DNA from: Candidatus Kapaibacterium sp. | Lineage (GTDB): Bacteria > Bacteroidota > Ignavibacteria > Kapaibacteriales > HRBIN21 | Length of the DNA stretch: 64,000 nucleotides | Assembly: GCA_938084565.1 (NCBI GenBank) | Contig: CALKEU010000006.1 | Span: 1 to 64,000, forward strand | Direction of reading: 5' to 3' | In this document: piece by piece, positions 29,613 to 39,270 of the stretch | Numbering within the stretch: the stretch's first letter is position 1 | Layout of the letters: every line of letters starts with the position of its first letter | Notes under the pieces: generated by a model | What the model saw: only the letters and a program-made list of their open reading frames with translations | Database searches by the model: none | What the model was told of the DNA's origin: nothing | Translations under genes and position numbers: made by a program

Positions 29613-30606
29613 GCCAGCTCCCCTGCAGACGGAGCGAGAGCACACCAGCAAAATCCCCCCATAGACGCCCGATGAGCCCCCCAAATGTCAGCCCTACAGG
29701 TACCCAGAGCCAGCCTGTCCATGCATATCCCTGTCGCCCTAAGAGTGCCGGGAAGATCATGATCCCGTGGGCAAATACCATGGCAAACACAAACCCCACA
29801 AAGAAGCTGTGTACGAGAGCATCGTAGAACAAGGCGCTGGCAGCCCCTACAATGCTCATGAGCATCGTGACCAGCAGCCACCCATAGCCTATCGCGAGCA
29901 CCCCTGCCGTGTACCGGTGGAGCGCCGACACTGGCCGACGAAGTGCCCGGAGAGCCACATCGTACCGGAGTAACCAGCCCCCGATCCCCCCGAGGGCAAT
30001 GCCCAACATCTGCCAGTGCGCAGCCATGAGCTCAACCCCAATGCCGAGCAGCAAGACAACCACAAGCCCCAAGAGCCACTGCAGTGCTTGCCGCTCTGCT
30101 CCAAGGATGCGTGTCAACTCCAAACGCTCAGCCACAATGGTCAGTATGAAGAATCCCATGAGCACCGGGGCCACCCGCACGAACTCTATCCCTGCTAGCC
30201 GCATCCCCCAGCCCAGAGCAAATAACGCCGCTGCTCCGCCCATGAGGGCAAAGGGAAAGTACTGATACCGCCGCAACAACACCCCAAATACAACGGCCAT
30301 CCCAATACCTCCAAGCCCCAGGAGCAGAAAACCCAACTGCCGAATCCCCAACACCAGCGCCGGCATGCTCAATGCACAGGCCCATGCCGGTATAAATGCC
30401 CACCACCGTTTGATGGCCACCGCCCGCTCCAGGGCAATCAGGGTACCGAAGAAAGTCCCCGTCATCAGCGCCCCGTGCTCCGCAGCCACCGAGCCTGGTA
30501 CCCCGAAGACAGGCCACCCTAGTCGGTGGTAGCCCCCCATCAAGCCCAAGAGGAGTCCAACCCCACCGAAGGGGAGGATAGCCCACAAAGGCCAACGCTT
30601 CACCAT
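29509..30606 (-). CDS. Multi-TM protein, NnrS-like
   Basis: About 12 hydrophobic segments; AAEHGALMTGTFFGTLIALERAVA and HSFFVGFVFAMVFAHGIMIFPALL resemble the NnrS/heme-Cu-like family. Confidence 0.55.
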   Translation of the reverse strand: MVKRWPLWAILPFGGVGLLLGLMGGYHRLGWPVFGVPGSVAAEHGALMTGTFFGTLIALERAVAIKRWWAFIPAWACALSMPALVLGIRQLGFLLLGLGGIGMAVVFGVLLRRYQYFPFALMGGAAALFALGWGMRLAGIEFVRVAPVLMGFFILTIVAERLELTRILGAERQALQWLLGLVVVLLLGIGVELMAAHWQMLGIALGGIGGWLLRYDVALRALRRPVSALHRYTAGVLAIGYGWLLVTMLMSIVGAASALFYDALVHSFFVGFVFAMVFAHGIMIFPALLGRQGYAWTGWLWVPVGLTFGGLIGRLWGDFAGVLSLRLQGSWLIGVGILLYVLLVLGRTLRLPRAPLAQRGRQVGG

Positions 30607-31094
30607 ATCGCAATGCCCCGTGCTAGTAGCACCCCAAGACAAACAAGTGCAAGGGCCAGCACTAGCACGATACGCCCAGCCCAGAGGCTCAGCTGACGCA
30701 TTCGCTCTGCCTCAGGATTCCCTACCCCCTCCTGCAGCAGACGTACTGCCCGACGCCCAACCGCCCAACTGTGCCACAGGCTAATGAACACCATCACCGC
30801 AAATAGCCCTAGCTTCAATAGCCCCATCCGCCCAATCGGGCTCGTCCATAAAGCCTCTAGGCTCGTTATCCCCCGAGAGGCCAAATTGACAAGGCCTGTG
30901 ACCAGTAATACAAGCAGTGCCACACCCCCGCCATACTCAAAGCGCCTGCCAATGCGCTCAATGAGCACTGCTCGTTGAGGGATATCCCGGAGCAAAGGGA
31001 TGACCACAATCCCTAAAAAGAGCATCCCCCCAACCCAGAAGGCCGCCGCGACAACGTGGAGGAAGACCGCTACTGTCGAGAGCCACGACGGCAT
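30600..31094 (-). CDS. CopD-like membrane protein
   Basis: VFLHVVAAAFWVGGMLFLGIVVIPLLRDIP, four TMs, SLWHSWAVGRR. Confidence 0.65.
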   Translation of the reverse strand: MPSWLSTVAVFLHVVAAAFWVGGMLFLGIVVIPLLRDIPQRAVLIERIGRRFEYGGGVALLVLLVTGLVNLASRGITSLEALWTSPIGRMGLLKLGLFAVMVFISLWHSWAVGRRAVRLLQEGVGNPEAERMRQLSLWAGRIVLVLALALVCLGVLLARGIAIW

Positions 31095-31109
31095 CGGAGG
31101 CTAACCCCC

Positions 31110-32102
31110 TCAGAGCTGGCTTCGGATGATATCGTGCACACGGACCACCCCGACGCAGAATCCCTGGCTATCCACAACCGGCAGCACACTAATCTGACGA
31201 GGCCGATGCTCCATGAGAGCCAATGCTTCCGCCAGGGAGGTCTCCGGCTCGACGACCACCGGTGTCGGAGTCATCACATCCCGAGCACGTAAGGGCCGGA
31301 TATCCTCCACACGCTGCAGCGTACGGCGAACATCCCCATCGGTGACAATACCGCAGAGACGCCCATCAGGCCAGACCACACAGACACAGCCGAGCGCTTT
31401 AGCCGTCATCTCGATGAGCATCTCCCGGAAGCTCGTCTCCGGCAAAACTCGTGGTAGAGCATCGCCCGTATGCATGACATCCCGGACCTGCAAGCTCGCC
31501 AGGCGTCCGAGCATCCCCATAGGATGAGCAGCCGCTATCTCCTCGGGCCGTACTTTGCGCAGCTGCATCAGTGCCACCGAGAGTGCATCCCCCATAACGA
31601 GCGCAGCGGTCGTGCTCGTTGTGGGAATCATGTTGAGCGGACAGACTTCTGCTTCAACCCCGACATCGAGCACAACGTCAGCCTTAGCGGCAAGCTCAGA
31701 GTGGCGCTGGCCGACAATGGCTACAATAGCCACCTGGCGACGCCGCAGCCACGGTATAAGCGCGCATACCTCCGCCGTCGTCCCACTCTTGGAGATCAGC
31801 ACCGCCACATCCCCCGCCCGGACAATTCCGAGATCCCCGTGGGGAGCCTCGGCCGGATGCAGGAAGACTGCAGGAATCCCAATGCTGCGCAATGTTGCAG
31901 CAATCTTGCCCCCAATGATGCCCGACTTCCCTACTCCACTGACAATGACCTGCCGCGCCGCATGAAGCAGTGCCACAGCCTCCTCAAATTCCTGTCCAAT
32001 CCGCTCCCCGATGGCGATGAGGGCGTGTGCCTCCTGCTGGAAAACCCGCCGTGCAAGTTCTATCGCCCTCCTCTGGCCTATGGCAAGGGGGATTTCCCCC
32101 AT
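31110..32102 (-). CDS. kdsD: Arabinose-5-phosphate isomerase (SIS + CBS)
   Basis: VSGVGKSGIIGGKIAATLRSIGIPAVFLHPAEAPHGDLGIV, MIPTTSTTAALVMGDALSVAL, AAAHPMGMLGR, CBS pair. Confidence 0.92.
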   Translation of the reverse strand: MGEIPLAIGQRRAIELARRVFQQEAHALIAIGERIGQEFEEAVALLHAARQVIVSGVGKSGIIGGKIAATLRSIGIPAVFLHPAEAPHGDLGIVRAGDVAVLISKSGTTAEVCALIPWLRRRQVAIVAIVGQRHSELAAKADVVLDVGVEAEVCPLNMIPTTSTTAALVMGDALSVALMQLRKVRPEEIAAAHPMGMLGRLASLQVRDVMHTGDALPRVLPETSFREMLIEMTAKALGCVCVVWPDGRLCGIVTDGDVRRTLQRVEDIRPLRARDVMTPTPVVVEPETSLAEALALMEHRPRQISVLPVVDSQGFCVGVVRVHDIIRSQL

Positions 32103-32107
32103 TGGCG

Positions 32108-32452
32108 TCATCCCGGAGGCCACTGAAACGGACGTCCACCCAGAAGGTGCAGATGCAGGTGAAATACGGACTGCCCTGCTTCACTATTGCAATTGAGCAC
32201 CAAGCGATAGCCCCGCTCGGCAATACCGTACCGAGAGGCGAGCTGCCGAGCTACCCACAACAATTTGCCCAGAAGGGGGATATCCTCTTCTGTGGCCTCG
32301 TTGAGAGTAGCAAGCGGCTTCTTGGGCACCACGAGCACATGGATGGGTGCCTGCGGATTTATGTCGCGGAAGGCCACAACCTCATCATCTTCGTATTCAA
32401 TCTGGGCCGGTATCTCGCGCCGGATAATGCGAGCAAACACCGTCTCTGCCAT
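32108..32452 (-). CDS. HIT family (HINT-like) protein
   Basis: VFARIIRREIPAQIEYEDDEVVAFRDINPQAPIHVLVVPKKPL; QSVFHLHLHLLGGRPFQWPPG. Confidence 0.95.
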   Translation of the reverse strand: MAETVFARIIRREIPAQIEYEDDEVVAFRDINPQAPIHVLVVPKKPLATLNEATEEDIPLLGKLLWVARQLASRYGIAERGYRLVLNCNSEAGQSVFHLHLHLLGGRPFQWPPG

Positions 32453-32480
32453 CGCCTCTCCCCCTTACGTCAACCATATA

Positions 32481-32514
32481 GAGAGCCCTCCACCGCCCTG
32501 GGTGGAAGGCTCTC
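32481..32514 (-). terminator. Strong hairpin downstream of the large secreted-protein gene
   Basis: 14-bp stem GAGAGCCYTCCACC/GGTGGARGGCTCTC with a 6-nt loop; on the minus RNA the only non-Watson-Crick pair is U-G; lies between the 32544 stop and the HIT start. Confidence 0.7.
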
Positions 32515-32543
32515 TCACCGCCTCAGTTCCCGTCACGCACGCA

Positions 32544-35500
32544 TCAACGGACAAGCGTCACTGGCTGTACGAAGACGTGCTCGCCCACGAAGAGACGCCA
32601 CCGATACGTACCCGTTGCCGCTGGCGTTCCTTGCTCTGTCACCCCATCCCAGCCGAGCACATGGACTCCCGCAGGCAGCGTCCGATCGGCCACTGTACGC
32701 ACCAGCGTACCGAGAGCGTCCACAATCTCGGCTCGCACATAGGCCGCCTCTGGCAAACGGAGCTCAAGGCTCGTCTGCCCAGAGAAGGGATTCGGGGCAG
32801 CATTGCCAACCCAGATCTCGCCCTCGTCCAACGGCGTCAAGTGCAGCACATGGCTGAAGCTCTCTTGCCCATCGCGGGCAATAAGCCGCAGCCGATACTG
32901 ATACTCCACACCCGGTCGAACGCGGGTATCCTCGTAGCGATAGCTCTCACCCCGCGCCTCATCACCCAGCGCCCGTTCAGCATAGATGGGGATCCACGGA
33001 TCGGCCTCCGACAGCCGCCGCTCTAGCACAAAGCGCTCCAGCAGCGCTTCAGAAGCCGTAGCCCATAGCAACACGTTCTTCCGCCGCTGCGCTATACCCT
33101 CGAAAGTAGCCAGTTGCGCTGCTACCGGTCGTGCCTGATTATAGCTACGCTCGCCCAAGTAGGGCCGCACGAGCGGAATCCAAGTCCCCCGACTCCGAGT
33201 TAGATAGAAACCAACCTGCCCGGCGAAGTTCAGATGGGGATAGGCAACCATCCCCACTGTAGGCATGAACTGACCCCACTGCCCAGCATCGAGCGTGTTC
33301 TGGAAGGCGAACACATTATCGTTGATCAGGGCCAGCCCCTGCCGCACCCGGAGCGCCTTGTCGATCATGAGCTGGTAATTCTGCACTCCGGCAACAGGGA
33401 TCGTTGACACGTTGGTTGTTACCATTCCCATTCGCGACTTTGAGGCCCCAAGCTCAAAGCCTACCGAACCACGCTGGGCAACTGCGACCCAGTAATCACC
33501 AGCTGGAAGCACGACGGGATCTGGCAACATGTAGAAAGAGAAGCGATCGTAGACCCCATCGGCCATGGGCCGCCAGACGGGTCGCCCTTGTTCATAGACC
33601 AATGTGTCCCCAAAACCACGGATCCGGCTTAGGCGGCTTCCGGGAATCAGCGTCTGCGGAATTGTCGCTCCCCGGTAGAGCGAGAAGGAAACATAGTTGA
33701 AGTCCTGGTTCAAGCTCCCGAAGAAAGCCATGTAGCCGTAAACCGTATCCTGCGCCCGCAGGCGGAAGCGTACCGCAAGCTGTCCCGAGCCATCCCCGCC
33801 GGAAGGACCATAGCGGGTCGTGAGGTTATCCGTTGGCCCCTGAGGATAGCAGAATAGATTCAACCCACGCCCGGGTATGCCAGAGAATTGCTGGTCAGGC
33901 ACGTTATTCTTACTCGAGCCGAGGTTCTCCGGCTCTACCTCATAGGCAAAGGAATCGCCGAACTTGAGCTCGAAGATGGTGTAGTTCTCATCGTTGAGCG
34001 GCTCCAGATCCCCGCCAGGGATGAAGAGGCGCGCCTTAATCACATACCGCCCCGGCCCCGTGCCCTTGTTGCGGGCATCCCAGTCAGGGAAGGGGATCTC
34101 TACTTCGCGGTTTCCACCCAGGAGCGGAACATACTTGGAAGCAGAGTGGATTACCTGCGGATCGCCTTCACGCGTGATCACCAAGCCAACGTAGAATCCT
34201 CCTGCTGCCAGACCTGTGTTGTTGGCAATCTTGACGCTAATGGGGATCCGCGTCGCCTGGCTGGCCGGTAACATCGTGTAGGGGAGGTTGACCTTCACGG
34301 CCGAGACTTCAAGGTCCGTTACCTCCGTCGGGAAGAGGATGCGTACGTTGTCGATGAAGTAGTTGTCATCATCATCATCCGGCGGCGGCGGGGTACTCAT
34401 GTCCCGCTTCGCCCGGACCCACAGGCGGAAGCGGAAGTTCTTCGCTCCTTCATTTGGCCAGTTGATGATGGTGTCCGGAATCGGAATGAAGATCTTCCGA
34501 AACTCGAAGTCCTTCCCGTCGTCATAGAGATCGGCTCGGAGCCCTTGAGCGGGAGTCAGTGGCATGTTGTAGTCCAGCGAGTCGAATCCCCGCATATATC
34601 CACCGGCACCGTAGAGTGTGAAGGCAGAATTGTTCGTGATCGGTTGAGCGCCCGGACGCGGATGGTAGTTCCACGCTGTGATGTTCGTAATATTGGTCAA
34701 GCCATCCCAACTGGGGCGGGCAAACTCAATGCGGAGCTCATCAGGCGCTGCACCGTAGGTCGAGGTTACCACTCCGTTGAGGACCACTCGGGGCTCGGGT
34801 CCGATATTCTGGTTGTCAGACCAACCACGGTCATACCAATTCTCCGCTGGCTTACCCGTACGCTGTACGGACAGCGACAACACGGCTCCCCGTCGTCCGC
34901 GCAAATCGATGGGGAAGCTGATGATTTGATCTCCATTGGGCAAGTTTGGCCAATCGTCACCGTTGAGCATAATACGGTTGAGGCGGATGACAGGGGAATT
35001 GAGCGTGAAGTTGGGATTGTTCGCCGCCCCGAACTCTCCTCGTGGAGGTGGAGGATTGTAGCAGACCTCATCCCCCGAGACCACATCTGCCTCGAGGCTG
35101 ACCCACTTCTTGACCGACGGCATGGGGACTCCATCGATGACGTGGAATTCCCGCACATCGTCGTTGAAGGCTTCTAGACGGCGGATGACGAAGAGGTTGA
35201 CTGAGGTCGTATCGTCGAAAGGCCATCGATCGCCGAGACTCTGTCCGTCAGGGGTTGTCGGATCGAGAATGACGACGGCCCGCAGGCGCCCGATATGACG
35301 CTCGATGAACTCGTTGGCTTCAAAGGGTGGGAATTCCACTCGCACGAATGCATACGGTGGGACTCCGTTAGCCCCTGCCGGATACGCGATGGGGTTGCCT
35401 TGTGGATCACAGAGGCTAATACCCGAATTCGGATCAGAGAGAGCCTGGTGTGTTATAGCCAGCGAGCGGCTGTAGACAATCTCGCCGGTAGCTTGGTTGA

Positions 35501-37004
35501 AAATCTGGAAGCGTACGCGAAACTCTATGTCCTGCCGCTGGTAGTTGACCCCCGTCGGCGCGCCCGTCGGCCCTTGGATATCGTTGGTCAGGTTCTGGAA
35601 AATCCCCACTGGCTGAATCGCTCCCAGCACCTGGTCACCGGCTAAGAGCTCGAAGTTGTTCGGATTAGCTATCACCGAGTCAAAATCCATCGTCCGGCCT
35701 GGTCCACGGCGGCGTACCTTGTACTGCACGTTCCAGACTCGTCCCACATTCTTCCACTGCTTCCACTTGATGGCAAAGAAGCTGTGGAAGACATTGCGTG
35801 TCGGGCCGAGAGCAAAGATCGTCGGCGGATTGCCCTCAAAGGAGAACTCCGTAAACTGCAAGTATGGCGTCAAACTACCGGAACTGCCCGTCTTGGAGTC
35901 AAAGTTGATGTGGCGGGCCCACCCGCGCACGCCAATTGTAGCATTGTACAAAAACAGTACCTCCGCCGGCACTGGCCGCCCCGCTACGACAACCACACCT
36001 GCAAACCGTGGGTAGATGAACGTAATGGAGCTATCGAGCCGATTGAGCACGATTTGAAGATCGCAGGCAACAAACGGTACATTCTGGACACCCGGGCGCA
36101 CATCAGCCCCGAAGGTGACATTGCCGTAGGGAGTAATCTTGGTTCCACGTGGGGTCAGGTTGATGAAGTAGATGACCAGCTTGTTCCCGCTCGGATCACG
36201 GTAGTACCACACCTGCCCGAAATCGTCCACTGTCTGTTCGTATGGGTTCCAGACCGATAGCTGCAAGTCATCCCACAGAGGTGCCAGAAGCGGGGTATAC
36301 TGGTTCATGTTGGCCAACGTCGTCGTATTAAGGCGGACGTTGGCTGGGTTGCGAATCCCCTGGGTCGCTGTGCCTGTCCCTGAGGGCACACCGAGGGCGA
36401 CGTACTGATACCCCCAGTTATCGGGAATGCTCATATCCGTTGTGCCGCGCACGAACTGATCATCACTGTTGGGATCAACGGCAATGGGGCTTCCCCCCTC
36501 GTCGTAGATGTAACGCCGGTTGGAGAACACAACGAGGCCGTTGGTCGAGACATAGAAGCTGTCGTAGCGGACCCCATTGAAGTAGAAGGGGAAGCCTATT
36601 GGTATGGGTCCCGCAAAGGCGTTGTCCGTAGAGTCATTGGGATTGCTAGGATTGCGGAAGAAGGGCTTCCCCTCGGGATGCCCCTCCCAGTAAGAGCTGG
36701 GGAACTGGTTAGGACCCGAGACAATTCGGCGCCAGTATTGTGGGTTTTGATCCAACCCAACGAAGTCTCGGGCCGGCTGCGGCTTCCAGAACTCCGGCTC
36801 CGGTCCCTGGGTGTCGACCAGGTAGTACCCTGTCGACACAGCCGGTTGTGTGCGCGGGTTTGCTCCACCAGCATTGAACGGACCCGGGTAGGAATACACC
36901 GCAGGGGTCCGCATACCACTGCGCCGCGCCACCGCCTCAGGTGCCAGTAACCCAACTACTATCGCTCCAGTCACGAAAGCGGCTATGAACCGGCAGCACA
37001 TCAT
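32544..37004 (-). CDS. Large secreted protein with T9SS-type C-terminal sorting domain
   Basis: 1486 aa; signal peptide MMCCRFIAAFVTGAIVVGLLAPEAVA; IGFPFYFNGVRYDSFYVSTNGLVVF; C-terminus NAAPNPFSGQTSLELRLPEAAYVRAEIVDALGTLVRTVADRTLPAGVHVLGWDG...GTYRWRLFVGEHVFVQPVTLVR. Confidence 0.85.
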   Translation of the reverse strand: MMCCRFIAAFVTGAIVVGLLAPEAVARRSGMRTPAVYSYPGPFNAGGANPRTQPAVSTGYYLVDTQGPEPEFWKPQPARDFVGLDQNPQYWRRIVSGPNQFPSSYWEGHPEGKPFFRNPSNPNDSTDNAFAGPIPIGFPFYFNGVRYDSFYVSTNGLVVFSNRRYIYDEGGSPIAVDPNSDDQFVRGTTDMSIPDNWGYQYVALGVPSGTGTATQGIRNPANVRLNTTTLANMNQYTPLLAPLWDDLQLSVWNPYEQTVDDFGQVWYYRDPSGNKLVIYFINLTPRGTKITPYGNVTFGADVRPGVQNVPFVACDLQIVLNRLDSSITFIYPRFAGVVVVAGRPVPAEVLFLYNATIGVRGWARHINFDSKTGSSGSLTPYLQFTEFSFEGNPPTIFALGPTRNVFHSFFAIKWKQWKNVGRVWNVQYKVRRRGPGRTMDFDSVIANPNNFELLAGDQVLGAIQPVGIFQNLTNDIQGPTGAPTGVNYQRQDIEFRVRFQIFNQATGEIVYSRSLAITHQALSDPNSGISLCDPQGNPIAYPAGANGVPPYAFVRVEFPPFEANEFIERHIGRLRAVVILDPTTPDGQSLGDRWPFDDTTSVNLFVIRRLEAFNDDVREFHVIDGVPMPSVKKWVSLEADVVSGDEVCYNPPPPRGEFGAANNPNFTLNSPVIRLNRIMLNGDDWPNLPNGDQIISFPIDLRGRRGAVLSLSVQRTGKPAENWYDRGWSDNQNIGPEPRVVLNGVVTSTYGAAPDELRIEFARPSWDGLTNITNITAWNYHPRPGAQPITNNSAFTLYGAGGYMRGFDSLDYNMPLTPAQGLRADLYDDGKDFEFRKIFIPIPDTIINWPNEGAKNFRFRLWVRAKRDMSTPPPPDDDDDNYFIDNVRILFPTEVTDLEVSAVKVNLPYTMLPASQATRIPISVKIANNTGLAAGGFYVGLVITREGDPQVIHSASKYVPLLGGNREVEIPFPDWDARNKGTGPGRYVIKARLFIPGGDLEPLNDENYTIFELKFGDSFAYEVEPENLGSSKNNVPDQQFSGIPGRGLNLFCYPQGPTDNLTTRYGPSGGDGSGQLAVRFRLRAQDTVYGYMAFFGSLNQDFNYVSFSLYRGATIPQTLIPGSRLSRIRGFGDTLVYEQGRPVWRPMADGVYDRFSFYMLPDPVVLPAGDYWVAVAQRGSVGFELGASKSRMGMVTTNVSTIPVAGVQNYQLMIDKALRVRQGLALINDNVFAFQNTLDAGQWGQFMPTVGMVAYPHLNFAGQVGFYLTRSRGTWIPLVRPYLGERSYNQARPVAAQLATFEGIAQRRKNVLLWATASEALLERFVLERRLSEADPWIPIYAERALGDEARGESYRYEDTRVRPGVEYQYRLRLIARDGQESFSHVLHLTPLDEGEIWVGNAAPNPFSGQTSLELRLPEAAYVRAEIVDALGTLVRTVADRTLPAGVHVLGWDGVTEQGTPAATGTYRWRLFVGEHVFVQPVTLVR

Positions 37005-37113
37005 CGCCCTCTCCCTAATTATGTGACTGCAGTCGCTACAATATTAGCAAAACCCGGGCACACGCGACAGCTCCTCCGCCCTCCTCTGGCGGCAAGGCTG
37101 CAGCATGTGAGAA

Positions 37114-37121
37114 CAAATATA
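37114..37121 (-). promoter_or_regulatory. TAnnTTTG -7-type element (TATATTTG) upstream of the large secreted protein
   Basis: Exact consensus, about 110 nt upstream of the ATG; a one-mismatch copy TAATATTG lies at 37039-37046. Confidence 0.5.
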
Positions 37122-37205
37122 CACAACGCCGCTCATCTACAGCGCCTCCCGTGGCTCGAAACACACGGAACTTTAATTTCGTGTCTGACACAGACAAAAC
37201 CCACC

Positions 37206-38039
37206 ATGCTCAAAGAAGCTGTTCGCAGCTACTGGGACCAGCAGCCCTGCGGGACGCAGTTTACAGCGCTGCCGTGGGGCACAGCTGATTTCTTCGCCGA
37301 GGTTGAGCGCTTTCGGTATAGCGTCCAGCCTTTCATGCACCGGCTCATCGGATTTGAGCGCTACGCCGGGAAGCGGGTGTTGGAAATCGGGTGTGGTCTG
37401 GGCACGGATCTCCTCCAGTTTGCACGCCATGGGGCTCAAGTCACTGGAATCGACTTAAGCCCGAAGAGCGTGAGCCTGACTCAGCAGCGCTTTGCGTTGG
37501 AAGGACGCTCAGGAACCTTCCTCGTTGCGGATGCGGAAGCATTACCGTTCCCTGAAGCCAGCTTCGACGTGGTATACTCTTTTGGGGTGCTCCACCACAC
37601 GCCCGATATTGAGAAAGCCATAGCAGAGATCTTCCGCGTGCTCGCTCCCGGGGGTGAACTGATTCTGATGCTCTACCACCGACACTCCCTCCACGTCTGG
37701 CTGGGCACACCGCTTTTTGTGGCCCAGCAGCAACGTCAGAAACAGCACCGAGCCGGTATCCGCCTCTTTTGGGCAGTCTGCCGCGAGCTTCTACGCAATT
37801 GGCAATCGTGGCAGGCCGAATGGGTCCGGGTTTACGACGGCGAAGCCAATCCGCTCGGGAGAGCCTTCTCACGCCGGGAAATCCGGACACTCCTGCGGGA
37901 TTTTTGTGATCTCCGCATTCACCTCTGTGACCCCATCCGCCGTCGATTCCCCCGATGGGTCAATGTGCTCAATCAGCGTATCTTCGCTCCCCTTGCAGGC
38001 TTCTATGTGCTCGCCCGAGCACGCAAGCCGCTGCAGTAA
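37206..38039 (+). CDS. Class I SAM-dependent methyltransferase
   Basis: KRVLEIGCGLGTDLLQFARHGAQVTGIDLSPKSV, VADAEALPFPEASFDVVYSFGVLHHTPD; start MLKEAVRSYWDQQPCG at 37206. Confidence 0.92.
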   Translation: MLKEAVRSYWDQQPCGTQFTALPWGTADFFAEVERFRYSVQPFMHRLIGFERYAGKRVLEIGCGLGTDLLQFARHGAQVTGIDLSPKSVSLTQQRFALEGRSGTFLVADAEALPFPEASFDVVYSFGVLHHTPDIEKAIAEIFRVLAPGGELILMLYHRHSLHVWLGTPLFVAQQQRQKQHRAGIRLFWAVCRELLRNWQSWQAEWVRVYDGEANPLGRAFSRREIRTLLRDFCDLRIHLCDPIRRRFPRWVNVLNQRIFAPLAGFYVLARARKPLQ

Positions 38040-38054
38040 GGGCCCTGTGAGATT

Positions 38055-39029
38055 ATGCTTGACCGGATACGCACCCTCATTGGCCAGCGTAAGGCACCCC
38101 TCCGCGTACCGATACCTGTGGTCAGTGTTGGAAATCTAACCTTCGGCGGCACCGGGAAAACTCCCGTTGTCCAAGCATTAGCCCAGTACTGCCTCAGCAA
38201 GGGATACACCCCGGCAATTCTGCTGCGAGGCTATCGCCGCCGGAGGCGGGGCACGGTATTGGTCAGCTGCGGGCACGGCCGAGGACCGCTCGTCCCGTGG
38301 GAAGAATGTGGGGATGAGGCCTGGCTCCATGCGTGGAAATTGCCTCAAGTACCTGTCATTGCCGACCGACGTCGGGAACGAGCAGCTTCTCTGGCCACAC
38401 GGCTCGGGGCTCAGCTAGTGCTCCTCGATGATGGCTTCCAGTACCGCCGTCTCGAGCGGCAGCTCGACATCCTCATCCTTGACCGCTATACGCTGCGCTT
38501 CCCCCATCGCTTCCCCGTCGGATATCTCCGGGAACCCCTCACAGCTCTCAAACGGGCTCACCTGCTGCTGCTCAACGGCATCGAGCCCGAGGAGCTCCCA
38601 GTCCGTTCGATTCCCTGCGTACGGCTGCGCTTTGTGCTCGGCGCTCCAATGCTGTGGGAAGCAGCCGAGGGAGTACCAGTGCCAGACATCCCTTCCGAAC
38701 CCGTCGCAGCAATGGCCGGGATCGCCCATCCTGAACGTTTTCGCAACAGCTTGCAACAGCACGGCTGGTTTGTCGCTCTCTGGTATCCCTTCCCTGACCA
38801 CTACCCCTATACGGCTACTTCTCTGCGAGCCTGCCTCGACAGCTGTCGCCGCCGAGGAGTGCGATGGATTGTGACAACAGAGAAGGACTTCGTCCGCCTG
38901 CAACCACTGCTGCCGCTTTTCCGGGACGCAGGGCTCACTCTCCTCACCATACCGCTCCAGGCAGAATTTACCGAGGGAGCTGACGCTCTCTGGAACCTCC
39001 TGGATGCGCTCCTGCAGTCACCCCCATAA
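38055..39029 (+). CDS. lpxK: Tetraacyldisaccharide 4'-kinase
   Basis: VPIPVVSVGNLTFGGTGKTPVVQAL, AILLRGYRRR, GDEAWLHA, VLLDDGFQYRRLERQLDILILD. Confidence 0.95.
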   Translation: MLDRIRTLIGQRKAPLRVPIPVVSVGNLTFGGTGKTPVVQALAQYCLSKGYTPAILLRGYRRRRRGTVLVSCGHGRGPLVPWEECGDEAWLHAWKLPQVPVIADRRRERAASLATRLGAQLVLLDDGFQYRRLERQLDILILDRYTLRFPHRFPVGYLREPLTALKRAHLLLLNGIEPEELPVRSIPCVRLRFVLGAPMLWEAAEGVPVPDIPSEPVAAMAGIAHPERFRNSLQQHGWFVALWYPFPDHYPYTATSLRACLDSCRRRGVRWIVTTEKDFVRLQPLLPLFRDAGLTLLTIPLQAEFTEGADALWNLLDALLQSPP

Positions 39030-39270
39030 AAGCTCAGCGGCCGCCGCATCTATCCAGTGCCTAGAGGGGCTCCCCTCCCTTCAAAGTCACCAAGCTCCTG
39101 ATCCCGTCCCTTACAGGGCGTCGCTGCCCTCTGCCTCACGCAGCGTGCGGCGTGAGCCTACTGCGGACTTTGACAAAAGCGCTCCCGCTCATGCAAAACG
39201 AGAAAGAGGACCCTCGAATGCGCGCTTATCCCTGCTTGTGCGGCCATGTAGCCCCGCGGGCGTGGCCTAT

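Noticed and set aside
31110-32452. Possible SIS-HIT fusion
   Set aside because: Separate frames with their own start/stop codons; ordinary adjacent genes.
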